Position numbers and translations under genes: made by a program. From Microstegium vimineum (taxonomy: Eukaryota; Streptophyta; Magnoliopsida; Poales; Poaceae), in NCBI GenBank assembly GCA_022036555.1, contig CM039137.1:28389535-28453534 (forward strand): 64,000 bases of DNA. Direction: 5' to 3'. This document shows, piece after piece, positions 36,764-47,771 of the stretch. How positions within the stretch are numbered: position 1 is the first letter of the stretch; every line of letters starts with the position of its first letter. The notes below the pieces were generated by a model. It was not told the DNA's origin. It saw only the letters and a program-made list of their open reading frames with translations, and made no database searches.

Positions 36764-37531
36764 TTGCTAATAGTATCTATTGCAGGTACCATGGACAACT
36801 GTTGCTACCCCAATCTATTCATAATAGAAGAAGATGCTGTCACCAGAATGGCAACCACGCGTTTACAACACAGTATTATCGCAACAGGACCAAGGCAAGC
36901 AATAGCAAACATAAATATATATGACGTTCAGGTTGCAATCCAGCTTCAGTTTCACACTGTTATCGATATCTACCAAATATCAGCACATGGTTCACATTTT
37001 ATAGTGCACGCGCCGTCACCAGAGGTCCATACCCTCATGCTAGCCGCTGGACAGCTAACTATATTAGCAGCTAATTTGAGCCTTAAGCCATGGTCCATAG
37101 AATATGGAAGTACTAAAATCCCAACCGATGTGCAACTCACACGACTGCACCATGTCAACCACAATGATGTTGCGCGCAACATGCAGAAACCCCCAACACC
37201 CATACAAATTATTATAACTGACATTTCAGCACATCTTTGCAACGATCACACTATTGAACTGATTGTTCACAGACTATGTCATGTCCAGCGAATCACTTTT
37301 ATTCCATCCAATTACAAATACAACGTCACAACAACAACACATTGCTTTGACATGATCCCACAAGCAGTTCAGTTGGGCTTCAGGAAGACAAAACCACAGC
37401 ATCCTTTCCTCCACATTTGGCCCCTCCACCTTGATACATTTGACACCACAACTGAGGACGACATGCATATCGAATTACAAAAAGAGGAAGCAACTGCAAC
37501 ATCAGGTCCGTGTACACTTTCTAAACATTAA
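36764..37531 (+). CDS. Helitron cargo ORF, DUF4283-like pattern (tentative)
   Basis: An uninterrupted frame of 255 codons ends at TAA 37529-37531; a donor (atcag, gtccgtg) at about 37505 could splice it to an exon near 37597. Residues 50-130 read DVQVAIQLQFHTVIDIYQIS, then FIVHAPSPEVHTLMLAAGQL, LSLKPWSIEYGS and IIITDISAHLCNDHTIELIV. This order (a short strand, 'F-V-F', a helix, 'L-PW', then a second strand-helix module) resembles the DUF4283-type RNA-binding-like proteins that are numerous in grass genomes. I cannot confirm the family. The initiating Met may be 36764 or, more likely after an acceptor, 36791. Its place downstream of RPA suggests cargo or an accessory gene. Confidence 0.4.
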   Translation: MLIVSIAGTMDNCCYPNLFIIEEDAVTRMATTRLQHSIIATGPRQAIANINIYDVQVAIQLQFHTVIDIYQISAHGSHFIVHAPSPEVHTLMLAAGQLTILAANLSLKPWSIEYGSTKIPTDVQLTRLHHVNHNDVARNMQKPPTPIQIIITDISAHLCNDHTIELIVHRLCHVQRITFIPSNYKYNVTTTTHCFDMIPQAVQLGFRKTKPQHPFLHIWPLHLDTFDTTTEDDMHIELQKEEATATSGPCTLSKH

Positions 37532-39479
37532 AACTTTATCTTATGACTCATTTGCAATGCATTATTAATATTTATATTCTACACCCAAATAACAGGACAT
37601 ATCAGTTGCGATGAAATGTTCGAAGAAAGCTACAACGACTATGATCAACAAAATTCTCCAAATAGCTCCACAGGTACACCAACAAGCATCACTATTACAA
37701 CAGACAAACCATTTCACCTGTACAAATCATCATACTACAACCCATATAGTTTTCTTAACCTACACATATAACTTATAGCGACAACAAATCTACACAGGTT
37801 ACTTATCAGGATGCAGCCACCACACAGAGTGCATGTGTCGCTATCAACAGACAGGTACACGTCTACATCATACAAATTTCATATCCTTATCACACACTAA
37901 TCATATAAGACAAATCTAACCACATCAAGTTCTCAAACAGATTCTGGAAGCAGTGACGACGCTGCTTCTATGGACACGGACCTTTCCGACCGCGAGCCAA
38001 GATACTGACGACGCAACTACTCTGATAACAAATACTATGTCTTTATGTAAAATACATGCCGCCGTCCCCAGGATGCCAACCAAACCTGAAACTCTTTTGA
38101 CGCCTGTAAAATCGTGATCCAAAAACACCAACCTATATATGATACTTTACAACTCTATGTAATATATTATCATATTATCTTTATAAGGCAATGCCTCGTA
38201 CTAAGCAACCCTACCGTACCACTATACTTTGGATTTAAAACTACACAAAAAAGGTTACTATCAAATGTTCTAAAGAAACACGTATTAATTGTCAGCTGCA
38301 AACAAAAACTGCTTCAACATGTCCAAAAAAAAAGGGAAAAAAACTCCCAAATTCGAAGAAAACAGACCACCCACAGCTCTGTTTTGAACCAAAATAAACC
38401 GTTTGCATATCACATATTACGTGAAATAATTCCCAAACTATACCTTCACCCCCAAAAAAAGGGCTTCATCGCTTCAACTTTTAAGTACCAAAAAAAAGGA
38501 AATCAATTTAACGACTATTTTGTTTTTATAAAAAAAAGGTCGTCCAGACACTTCAGTACCATCCTAGCCACTATCCTTATCCATTCCTCCACCTCCTTAT
38601 TCCCCTCTTCCTGTAGGACAATCCTTATCCAAAATCCACACACCCAGAACACCCACCGACAAGACTAGCTTCGAAAAGAACAACTTCCAGTTCTTACCGC
38701 CACAACCTACTGCCTCTCAGACTCCCGGAGCCCTGGTCCAAGCCCGTCGCGGTCGTTCACATACAGAATCAACGTTGTCTGCAGGTAATGGGATCCCATC
38801 GCCGCTGCCCAGATTCGTAGCAACCATCGCGACATCCTACAAGCACGGCTCACAGCTCTGCCGCGCCTTCCTGCCAAAAGCTTCGCAACTAAAAGTATGG
38901 CCTTCTCTCGTCCTCTTATTCGTTTCTGAAAACCTTTGTATTGTTCTTCGTACGGATCTAATTTGCCAGGTCAATTGAAACGACTAAAGACTCGGCCATA
39001 CCCTCTTTGTCATATTAATTTAAGAAATTCATAATGTTGTTTCCCATACCGATTTAGTTTCCCTAACCATCCGCACATATTTCTTAATACAACACAGAAT
39101 CTACTACCTTCAGATATTACTCCAACCGTACTATGTGTATACCTACACAGCAAAAAAGAACATCAATGCATGCAGATAGCCAAGCATTTGATACTACAAC
39201 TTCATTTGATGATCATTTCATCCCTACTATACATGTGTAACCACACTTTTCCCATGGAACTTTCACAGCTCTAAGAATTGAGCACATACACCAGAAGATT
39301 AGTTCAACAACATGGCCCTTCAACAAGGTTACATAAACATGCTTACTATTCTTTCCCATAATTTCTCAGATTTCTATCTTCGAGTTAACTACAAACTGAA
39401 TACCATAATATTTTATGATCAGAAACACGGAGACAATTCTCAGTCGTCGCTAGACTCAGGCGTGGTGAACCATGTGACA
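37532..39479. other. Helitron interior with possible small exons
   Basis: Open, exon-like pieces occur at about 37.60-37.67 kb, 38.70-38.79 kb (Pro/Gln/Arg-rich, followed by caggtaatg) and 38.79-38.90 kb (ending in a GTATGG donor). A 184-codon frame at 38114-38668 is Lys/Gln-rich from A runs and probably not coding. Confidence 0.3.
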
Positions 39480-40521
39480 TTGGTCCATTCAGCCTTGCTA
39501 TGAAAATTACAGAGCAACTTCACCAATACCAGAAACTTTTGAACGTGCCATTTTCACCTCCCAACTATATCATACATTCAAGAACAGTGGAGCTCCAGGT
39601 TCATCTTCTTTCGTCTCAGACATTAAGCGGACCAGGCTTTGTTCTAGATATTGTGCCATGGTGCCCTGAATATGAATCATTCGACCTGTCGTGGATTCAT
39701 TGTCGCATTAAAGGTAAAACACAGGCACATTTTGTTCCACCTACCTTCACTCAATTTTACTATTTCTCCCATTAATCTCTCAGTTCTTTTTGAATGCAGC
39801 CACCACACCGTTCAGACCCAAGAAAGCTTATATGAACAATCTTGTGGGACAACCAGAGCCGCTACAACAACATATTGCATTTCTCATGACAGGCCACACA
39901 GGCATAGAAGGTAAACCTCACAAAAAAGTCATTACTTATATAAAACACATAACCATAACAATCTACATACAGATACGATTCTAACACCAGCAAAAATCAA
40001 CATCGCTGGCCTACTCAAATCAACATGACCATTAAAACAGCCTACTACCCATCTACAGATCAATGAGGCTCCCTCTCATCAACAGACAGGTATTCAGCTA
40101 AACTTATCGTCTACAAATAATACCACTAACCATATCAACAACCTTTCTAACCAATCAAAAAAACAGGCCCAGACTTCAGCTACCTCATGATTCAAGAGCT
40201 TCGACAATTTTATCGTGACAAATACGATGCCTTCAGAAAATGCATGCAATGTTGTGAAGAACTACGTGATGCAGCACACCAACTCTACACAGAATTAGAA
40301 GCAAGCCTTCAGTCCATCCACGAGCATACTCAATCCTACGACGACACAATAAATGAACAACACCTATCTGACATCGCCACTTTTGATGTTGATCTCAACT
40401 ATGCAACACTTGATGCAGCTGAAGGAATTTTTGGAATTGGATTAAGCATGTCTGGCTTATGTGAACACATAACAGCACCCATCGACCTCACCAACTTCAC
40501 ACGAAAACTCAACATGAATGA
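39480..40521 (+). CDS. Helitron cargo gene of unknown function, at least three exons
   Basis: Three exons join without frame loss: about 39480-39713 (…DLSWIHCRIK, donor GTAAAA), about 39799-39910 (…FLMTGHTGIEG, donor GTAAAC) and about 40168-40521 (…TRKLNMNE, donor GTAAGA). The second and third are preceded by AG acceptors after pyrimidine- or A-rich stretches. The product would hold LLNVPFSPPNYIIHSRTVEL, VLDIVPWCPEYESFDLSWIH and a helical, charged segment (QELRQFYRDKYDAFRKCMQC) likely to form a coiled coil. No family is recognised. The upstream part may include 39312-39480. The clean splicing pattern argues for a real gene or a recently captured one. Confidence 0.4.
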
Positions 40522-41296
40522 GGTAAGAAAAGAAACATTTATGGCCCTACATACATGCAATAAACAATGCAAAATATTCATCTGTACTTTCTGTGACTGC
40601 TCTTTACCAAACAATTTAGATATACAAATTAATCTATAACATCTATCACAGCATGCCATTATACTTGATGTAGTTCCCAGTCATTTTCCCTGCATAGCCA
40701 CACACACTTTACATAGCTACATCAATGGTGCAATAGATGCATAAAGCCATAGAGCAAACACACCAACAGCTCAGTCAGCAGGTGCCCTCAGAAATCATTA
40801 AAGATTTAGCTACTCCAACTCAAAATCTGCTTAACCATATATAGACATATTGCGCAGCCACACAACAAGGACTGGACTGCTTCAATCAAAACAACGTATA
40901 CAAATGCTAAATCTATACCTCTCATCACAATTCAGTCGTATAAACACCGCTTTCTCACTGTACATATCTCTTGATACAGCAAACATATAGCTCTATCAGA
41001 CTACAAACAGAGTATAGCTCTGCACCAGTTCACTCCTGACGCTTATGATTAGCCCCCGAAAAAGGTACTACAACTTCACTACGACTTTTAAATACGACAT
41101 CACAACCTTTACATCATACTAAACTTTGACGCCACCACACGCAGCCTCTACATTTTGTCAGGTACAACAAGGCAAAGGTTCTTTTGATGCACCAGAAAGG
41201 AACAACATCCACCTAACCAGTTAGACGGTCTTCAGAAATCATCCACACAGGAATAGACAACTATCCTGAAAAACTGGACAACGCATGCCACAGCCA
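40522..41296. other. Helitron 3' region, no coding evidence
   Basis: AT-rich, without supported exons, leading into the duplicated terminus. Confidence 0.4.
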
Positions 41297-41782
41297 ATGT
41301 TTTGTAAATAAACCTATGGATCAACGATAACTCCAAACATCGTGCCACTCAATGTTCTACATATCAAATATAATATTCCTAACACCAACGCTTACCCTGA
41401 AATATACACTCACAAATACACACACTACAATCAAACAATATAGACCATTCTATTATGTATAATTACATTAAAAACTTAAATAGTTAACCTCCGTATCTCA
41501 ACTTTTCGACGCCCTGCAATGAGCCCGCGATAGCGCGATGTTTTGTAAATAAACCTATGGATCAACGATAACTCCAAACATCGTGCCACTCAATGTTCTA
41601 CGTATCAAATATAATATTCCTAACACCAACGCTTACCCTGAAATATACACTCACAAATACACACACTACAATCAAACAATATAGACCATTCTATTATGCA
41701 TAATTACATTAAAAACTTAAATAGTTAACCTCCGTATCTCAACTTTTCGACGCCCTGTAATGAGCCCGCGCCCTTGCACTAG
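41297..41782 (+). repeat. Tandemly duplicated Helitron 3' terminus (241-bp period)
   Basis: Unit 1 is 41297-41537 and unit 2 is 41538-41782. They are nearly identical (a few substitutions, such as gtat/gcat near the end) from TGTTTTGTAAATAAACC to GACGCCCTG(C/T)AATGAGCCCG. Unit 1 ends in a small palindrome, CGCG-ATAG-CGCG (41526-41537), but lacks CTAG. Unit 2 has lost the palindrome but ends CCCTTGCACTAG, followed by T. Confidence 0.92.
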
Positions 41783-43140
41783 TCTCCTTTCGTACAAGGC
41801 TACGACCACCCGACACGCATGCATGTCTTTCCGACGCCGACATGCTACCCGCGGGGGAGTATACTCTTACTCTTGTGTAGCGCGAAGGAGGGAAATTCAC
41901 CGACGGTCCTTTAATAATTAGCAAAAAGTATCATCTAGATAGATTATCATGATACCTCTTAGTACTAAATTGAAGGACCATTTATTATTTTTTCTCTTTG
42001 CATTGCAAAACGCAATTAATAGGTAGGAACAGGAATGTACGATGAAAGACCGGTGTGTTGAACTGCATGTGGGTAGAGAGCGTGGACAGGATTGGCTTTG
42101 ATATGTGGAAAGTCGTGGCGATTCGTCACGCGGGATGGGTCGGCTCAGTTTTTTCAATCCTAAACTTGGCACAAATCGGTCATGTGGCCTGTTTGGTTCG
42201 TTACCGAAACTTGTCATACCACATATTAATCATGCCACAATTATTCTGATAGTTGTTTGATTCAATGCCACAACTTCGACATACCACACTTTTTTAGTAG
42301 TGTGTTCCACACGTCATAGACTTATTTTTTTGTCAGACTTTGTCACACCTTTGGCTTCAATAAAACTTTCTGTGACAGTCACAGTTTATCGAAAGTATGA
42401 CACGTCAAATTGGAGCATGAACCAATCAGACCGAATTTACTACACCCTGAACGTTCCTCCGGTGTGCACCGACGCCGGTGCCGGTGCCCCAAGCAGTGGC
42501 ATTGTCACAGGTGGCGCGCAACTTGGCAGAGTCCAAGGCAAAAGCAAAGGAGATAACGCACGGCAGAGACTGCAGGCTACGGGCTGCGGCCTTGCCTCAT
42601 TGCCTACGCTTGCTGCCTGCATGGGCAGCAGGTCTGACAAAACCCCGAGGCAGAAGCAAGCCACATGCAGGGGCTGAGCCGTAGCCGAGCAGCCCCTCGG
42701 AACTCGGAGCCCATCACCTTCCCTGTGACTCCCTTCCCCGGAAGGAAAGAAAAGGATAACCATTGTTGCTGGCGGTGGAAAGGCAACGTGCCGACGAGCC
42801 TGACACGTCCAAACGATAGAGGGGACGAACAGTGGCAGCCTGCCAGGCGCGTCGTCTCGCCACACGCGGCCCTTGTCTATAAGTAATGGTGAAATGGCAG
42901 TGCACATATATATCTAGCTAACATGGAATATGGAATGCACCAAACCAAATGCAACGACCATACACCATGAACTCCTCCTCTGATCCTTCCTTTTGACCAA
43001 ACAAGCATCAATTTAATATTTAATTACTCTATAATTCTAAACAAACCATATCTCATATTTCAGCCCAACATTAAATTGGGTCAAATGAACCGACTATTTG
43101 GCCATCCTTACCTATTCCAACCCTAAATTATATCCCGCAC
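41783..43140. other. Right flank of the Helitron, no supported gene
   Basis: Open frames here (for example 42440-42907 on minus) have no recognisable motif. AT-rich DNA with a palindromic-looking stretch lies around 42190-42400, possibly a MITE, but ends could not be defined. Confidence 0.3.
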
Positions 43141-44230
43141 CATCCTCAGCCGCCGAGGATTACATAGCTTCCTCTCACCTCAACTTCGCCCCTCTTCTCC
43201 AGCCCGCATCCACAACTCTTGATGTTCATGCCTCTGCTCCTCCTCGTTCGCTCTCGAGATAGAGATGCCCACGTTGCCCTCCTCTTCCCTACCCGGCTTC
43301 CTCAGGTGCTTGGCCGCTGTTGCTGGATCTGCCTCGCCGGCGAGAGCACCTGCAACCGCCACCACTAGCTCTCGCGCCCGCCCGGTCTCCTTCTCCAACC
43401 GCGCGTGGGTGCGCGACCACCGGCTGTGGCTGGATCTACCTTTGGGCGAGCGCGGGACGGACACGGGAAGACAAGACCTGCGGCTACAAAGTCCAGGGGC
43501 GACGACCTCGACATGTTCGGGCTCTCGACTTCTCCTCTCCTCCCTTCTTAGTCCATCTCCTTCATGGGCGCCCGACCGGCACGAAAAGCAACCCATCAGG
43601 CCATGCCTGGCCCGTCGGCCAGGCACGAAGCCCATAGAGGTATGTCCCGACGACATGTCGAGCCCTGTCGTGTTGTGCCTAGCGTGGGCCTGTGTCATGC
43701 CGGGCCGGGTCGGTCTGTTGCCTATCTATAGACGTCGGTGGACTAGGGGGAAAAAGAACCTAAGGTTGGCGCTGAATAAGAGTAGTACTTGTCACTTCAA
43801 CAGCAGTACTATCCGGTATGTGCTTGATTTGTAGGACTAATGCTCTGGTTTAGGACTTCTGGATGATGATTTTGCCACTAGGCTAACAACTGCTCTATTA
43901 ATAGGAGAAGCAAAGCTTGGCCGTCTGCGCATCGGCTGCCAGCCGGATGGCACCGCGCGTGCAGCAGCCTCCGATGGGTGGTGGCGGTGGCTCCTTTCCG
44001 TGGCGCCGACGCCTGAGGAGGTACGTACCGCATCGGCTCATCTTTGTCTCGACCTCCATTTCAATATGCAGCCATCTTTCATTGTCATCTCTGCTCATTT
44101 CCATTTCAGCATGCATCCATCTTTCACTCTGCTCATTTGTAATTCAGTTAGAAATGCGAGGTGTTTGCATGTTTCCCTTAAATAAGTTCGTTTTGGACAT
44201 GATTTCAGATTTATTTTTCCATATTTACTA
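43141..44230 (+). other. GC-rich block, possible degenerate first exon
   Basis: A CT-rich leader (43170-43260) precedes ATG 43265 and a 189-codon frame with a Ser/Ala/Arg-rich start (FLRCLAAVAGSASPARAPAT). This could be a plastid transit peptide-like first exon of a gene or a gene fragment. No domain is recognised and no convincing downstream exon follows, so I do not call a gene. Confidence 0.25.
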
Positions 44231-46005
44231 GTGTTCAGTCGCCTGAGATTCAGGCGATTAGCTCATATACACTGCATGCTGCTTATTGCTGCTAAACTGA
44301 CGTGAGCAACGAGATGGGCATAACCTATACCAGCAAGCATAACCTATACCAGCAACGTCGCTTGATATATAGTTTTTTTAAAAACAGGCACTTGTAGAAT
44401 AGCAATCTCCTTATTTTCGCTATTTGTCCTTATTAAATAGCTTGTTTGACATTCATTTGATCAGGATATATTTGTCTGTGTCCGACTGGTTACCGAGGTG
44501 TGCTCCAAAGGGTTCGATCCTCGCTCGCTTGTTTTTGTTGCGACTTCTTTTTTGCGGGCATGCATGCAAGAGTCGGCTCTAGACAATTGTTGTTAATCTC
44601 CTCCGAGTGCTGGAAACCAAAAGGCGGCATGCATGGGGCAAACTCTTTTAACTAACTGTGGTCCACTTAAAACGAACTGCTTTGTGAAAACTCTTAAAAC
44701 CACTAGAACGAAGTGACCCTTACGGGTTGCAAGTTCTCTGTTCTCCGGAAAAGAACACTCATGCTATTTTATAATGAAATACATTCTGTTATTTTTAAGT
44801 GAAATATCCACAATTAATATAGGCGTTGTGGCAAGTCCTACATAGCCCGGGATGCAGCGTGGCACGTCCTAAATAGCCCGGGGTTTAAGATTTTTCTATC
44901 TTTTGTTAGGGCAAGTCCATTGATGTTGTCTCATGAGTGATCTAGTATAATATCACGTAATTTAAAACGTCACGTAGTTTAGGACGACTTAACAAACTAC
45001 ATATATAATGATTTGTTTTTTAAGTTGTCTCGTAACTCATGATTCTTTAATTTATGCATAGAATAAAAATAAACTTGCGAGTTGCATGGCAACACCAACT
45101 TATACAATGATGCAATAGTTGTTTCATAGTCTTAAATCTTAGCTCATGAGGTGGTTGTTTCGCGAAACAACGATCTCTTTCTCTCTCACCTTTCTCTTTC
45201 CTCTAGGTAAGCAAAAGTCCTACGTGGCATTATATGAGACAGGAACAAGACCGCTGATGTGTAGCAAAGTACTTACCCTTAATTAATGTCTCAGCAACTA
45301 GGTTCTTGAGAGTATTTCTTTAGTTAAACGAAGTGGCCCTTCTTCAACTTGGAAGAAAGCGTGTCACCATTTCTGGATCAACAACAAAAGAAAGAAGACT
45401 AGAACTTACAACAATATGGGCGCGCGCAAGCAGCGTCACCACTGCTCGACAGCTCCGACATAGCCTTCTAACTAGCGTCTTAATTTGAATTGATCAGTGT
45501 ATAATGTAACATAATAGTTTGCAGTACATTAGGGAGGTTCGAACATTTTTTTACAACTTTATTTAATAACCCTTAGGACGCCGCTAGGACATGGTGTGTT
45601 GAACATTTTATCTACTTTAATATAAAGACACATATTTTTTTAAAAAAAAAAACTTTTGCTTGATCGAGAAAAACAAGAACACAAGCCATCAGAGCGTTTT
45701 TAGAAAATTGAAGAATATATATAATATTAATCATGGTTGTAAATAGTGAGTTATATGCTGATGCCACAGCGGTTTCGAAGAGCTGCCGCTATAACCATTA
45801 CCGAGGATATATCGGGCTATAGCAAGGAATAGCGGCTTATAGTAATGTTATTAGTGACGATTTAAGGTGTCGCTAAATCTTATAGTTTAAGACATTGGTA
45901 TTAAATTCCGTCGAGTGCTTTCGCTACAGATCAGTTGTCAAGATGCAAAAACCAAACACGCGCGTAACATGGACAATTGTAGTTGCTATCCTGGTTTCTC
46001 TTATA
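44231..46005. other. Gene-poor AT-rich DNA
   Basis: No coding evidence. A perfect 19-bp tandem repeat lies at 44318-44336 and 44337-44355. Two diverged copies of gGCAAGTCCTACATAGCCCG / gGCACGTCCTAAATAGCCCG lie near 44830-44882. Confidence 0.4.
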
Positions 46006-46246
46006 CTCCCTCTATTCTAAATTATAAATCATTTTAACAATATTAGAGAGTTAAATCTGAGGTTTGACAAAAATGATAAAGAGAATTATAATTTTTTTTG
46101 ACATTAAATAGTTATACTATGAAAATATAATTGATAGACAAATGATATTTAGTTGTCATCTTAAATGTTATTATCTTATGGTATAAATTTGGTTATACTT
46201 AAATGTGACTTTCTATGTTAGAATAACTTATAATTTAGAAACGGAG
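46006..46246. mobile_element. Stowaway-like MITE, about 241 bp
   Basis: The left end CTCCCTCTATTCTAAATTAT after TA pairs imperfectly with the right end TTATAATTTAGAAACGGAG. The right boundary is approximate. Confidence 0.6.
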
Positions 46247-47187
46247 AATAGTTTATACTTTATACTGAAGTTTATTTTTTCCTCATAAGCATACTTTAAG
46301 TATAAATTGGTGATTCATAGTCACGTTTGGGATGCTGCCGACAACACATTTGTTCTGATCTATGGGACTACAACAGGCCAACATGAGATTTATGACCAGA
46401 AAATGCTAGATATAGAAGCATATTGTGGGCCTATACTTATTCCTTCTGGAACATACGGTCCAGCCACAATTGGCCTTCTCTTTCGCGGAGCTACTAGGAT
46501 GCTTGAGATGGATTCTGGAGATGGAGCCGTAGCCCGTAGTACGCCAGTACAACGTGCTCTCTTTTCTGCGGTACAGTGTACCCGGACAACTTACGTCATG
46601 CAGATACAAGTGGGAGGGACATGTACGTAGCGCGCTCCTCGTGTTTGAAACGGGAGTAGTAGACGATCACGCTACGTCCGCGATCAGTCGGCGGCACATA
46701 CACTGAGGTGTCTTCGCGGCTGCCGCGCGAGCTAAATGTCAAACAGCGTGCTCGTCAGATGCCGTGCTTCGCGCAGCGGCCGGGTTGGCTGTATCCCCAC
46801 AGAAGCTCTAGGAAAACGGTTCAGTTGGTCACGCCTCCTCAGCACTGATCTGTTCCGTCTGGAAACGGCCGGAGAGCAACGTCACCCACGCTATTTGGCT
46901 TCTGCCAGACAACAGAACAGAGCACGCAGACCTCACCGATCAGCCCGAGTTTTCGTATAAGACTGTCAGTATCTATCTATCTATCTGATCGTGATCCCGT
47001 GCGGCAAAGATAAGTCGACAACAAGCACGTGCTGAATGTCGTCAGGGTGCACTGCCTCTGCGTAGCATGCGACGACGCGTACGGAAACTAGAGAGCGCAG
47101 AAGATCCTCCTGCAATAAGAGGTTCGCAAAGATCCAAGCGAGGAAGAGTCTATCCAGCGTCCACTCGCTAGAGCCGATCAGTCATCA
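46247..47187. other. Unassigned DNA before the ABI5 fragment
   Basis: An open frame at 46307-46630 (107 codons, with VWDAADNTFVLIYGTTTGQH) has no family I recognise. A short (TATC)n run lies near 46972-46987. Nothing else is supported. Confidence 0.3.
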
Positions 47188-47517
47188 GAACCTGAGCGAA
47201 CCGCACCGCACCCAACTGCGGCTGCGCGCCTAGTTTATTAATGAGTTTATTGAAGCCCTTACAACAAGCACCAGCCGGCACGTGACCCATCTTCATCTAA
47301 CCCGAGCCGTTTCTTAATCACCACGTCTGGCTTTCGCATGCAGGCAGGCAGGCTATAAGGACCAAGTGCCGCGTTCAGCAGCGCATCAGCAGAGTGCTAG
47401 TAAAAGGTTGCAGATCGAGTGAGATATGGCGTCGGAGATGAGCAAGAACGTGAAGGCCCTCGACGAGCAGGAGGTCACCTCGCAGCAGCGCGCCCGGACC
47501 GTCGCCGTCGAGGAGGA
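47188..47517 (+). pseudogene. Inverted partial copy of the ABI5-like gene (promoter plus first 31 codons)
   Basis: The sequence from about 47188 aligns with the reverse complement of the ABI5 promoter (about 22753 down to the ATG at 22465). Shared stretches are CTGAGCGAACC, ACTGCGGCTGCGCGCC, AGTTTATTGAAGC, GCACCAGCCGGCA, GTGACCCATCT, GGCTTTCGCATGCAGG and the TATA box. The ATG at 47426 opens MASEMSKNVKALDEQEVTSQ, then QRARTVAVEED. That compares with MASEMSKNAKALDEQEVTSQ in the complete gene, with four residues fewer afterwards. The frame is cut at 47517 by the LTR of a copia element (target duplication probably GAGGA at 47513-47517). The rest of this copy, if it exists, lies beyond the retroelement nest and outside the window. 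Confidence 0.88.
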
Positions 47518-47750
47518 TGTTAGTAAAAGTGAGACTCGGAATTGTGCTGCTAGAGCCTCTTGTCTCTAGTCTTTGTTCCCCTTTATATATAATTGAACTC
47601 AACAGAGCTTTCGTGGGATACAAGTTTGCTTCAAAAGCCTATTCCTAATACAGTAAAGCATAAAGCAACAACAACTGTCTAAAACTGAAAAAGGACTAAC
47701 AACTAAAGTGTAACAACTAAAGTGCTATAGAAGACAAGACTTATCTATCA
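47518..47750 (-). mobile_element. Copia element 3' LTR, 233 bp
   Basis: Read on plus it starts TGTTAGTAAAAGTGAGACTC and ends TTATCTATCA, so it has TG...CA ends in both orientations. It directly abuts the ABI5 fragment on the left and a polypurine tract (minus strand) on the right. Confidence 0.8.
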
Positions 47751-47763
47751 ATTCTCCCCCTAA
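47751..47763 (-). other. Polypurine tract of the copia element
   Basis: The minus strand reads TTAGGGGGAGAAT immediately before the LTR start TGATAG. This is the plus-strand primer site used in reverse transcription. Confidence 0.75.
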
Positions 47764-47771
47764 GCCTTGCT

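Larger units (their letters stand above)
23700..41782 (+). mobile_element. Large Helitron (rolling-circle transposon) with Rep-helicase, RPA and extra ORFs
   Basis: The RepHel gene (26.5-31.1 kb) and RPA-like gene (31.4-33.8 kb) identify the element. The 3' end is CTAG at 41779-41782 followed by T, as expected for Helitrons, which insert between A and T and leave no target duplication. A GC-rich region resembling the subterminal hairpin lies just before it. The last 486 bases are a 241-bp tandem duplication of the terminus. The left boundary is uncertain: 23,700 is only an approximate value, chosen because a leader-like, CT-rich region leads into the first ORF. At about 18 kb it is larger than a minimal autonomous element because of the extra genes in 34-41 kb. 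The RepHel gene carries nonsense codons, so this copy is probably no longer autonomous. Confidence 0.85.

Noticed and set aside
38114..38668. 184-codon ORF in the Helitron interior
   Set aside because: Made largely of A-run-derived Lys and Gln codons, with no splice context and no motif.
41297..41782. CRISPR-like or satellite array
   Set aside because: Only two 241-bp units without spacers; they are the Helitron terminus.
44478..44530. tRNA- or SINE-like sequence with GGTTCGATCCTCGC (B-box like)
   Set aside because: The 3' half looks like a Pol III B box, but no acceptor stem, D arm or A box of proper spacing is seen and no poly(A/T)-tailed SINE body follows.
46307..46630. 107-codon ORF near the ABI5 fragment
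   Set aside because: No family recognised, no leader or splice signals that convince, and an overlapping minus frame is also open.
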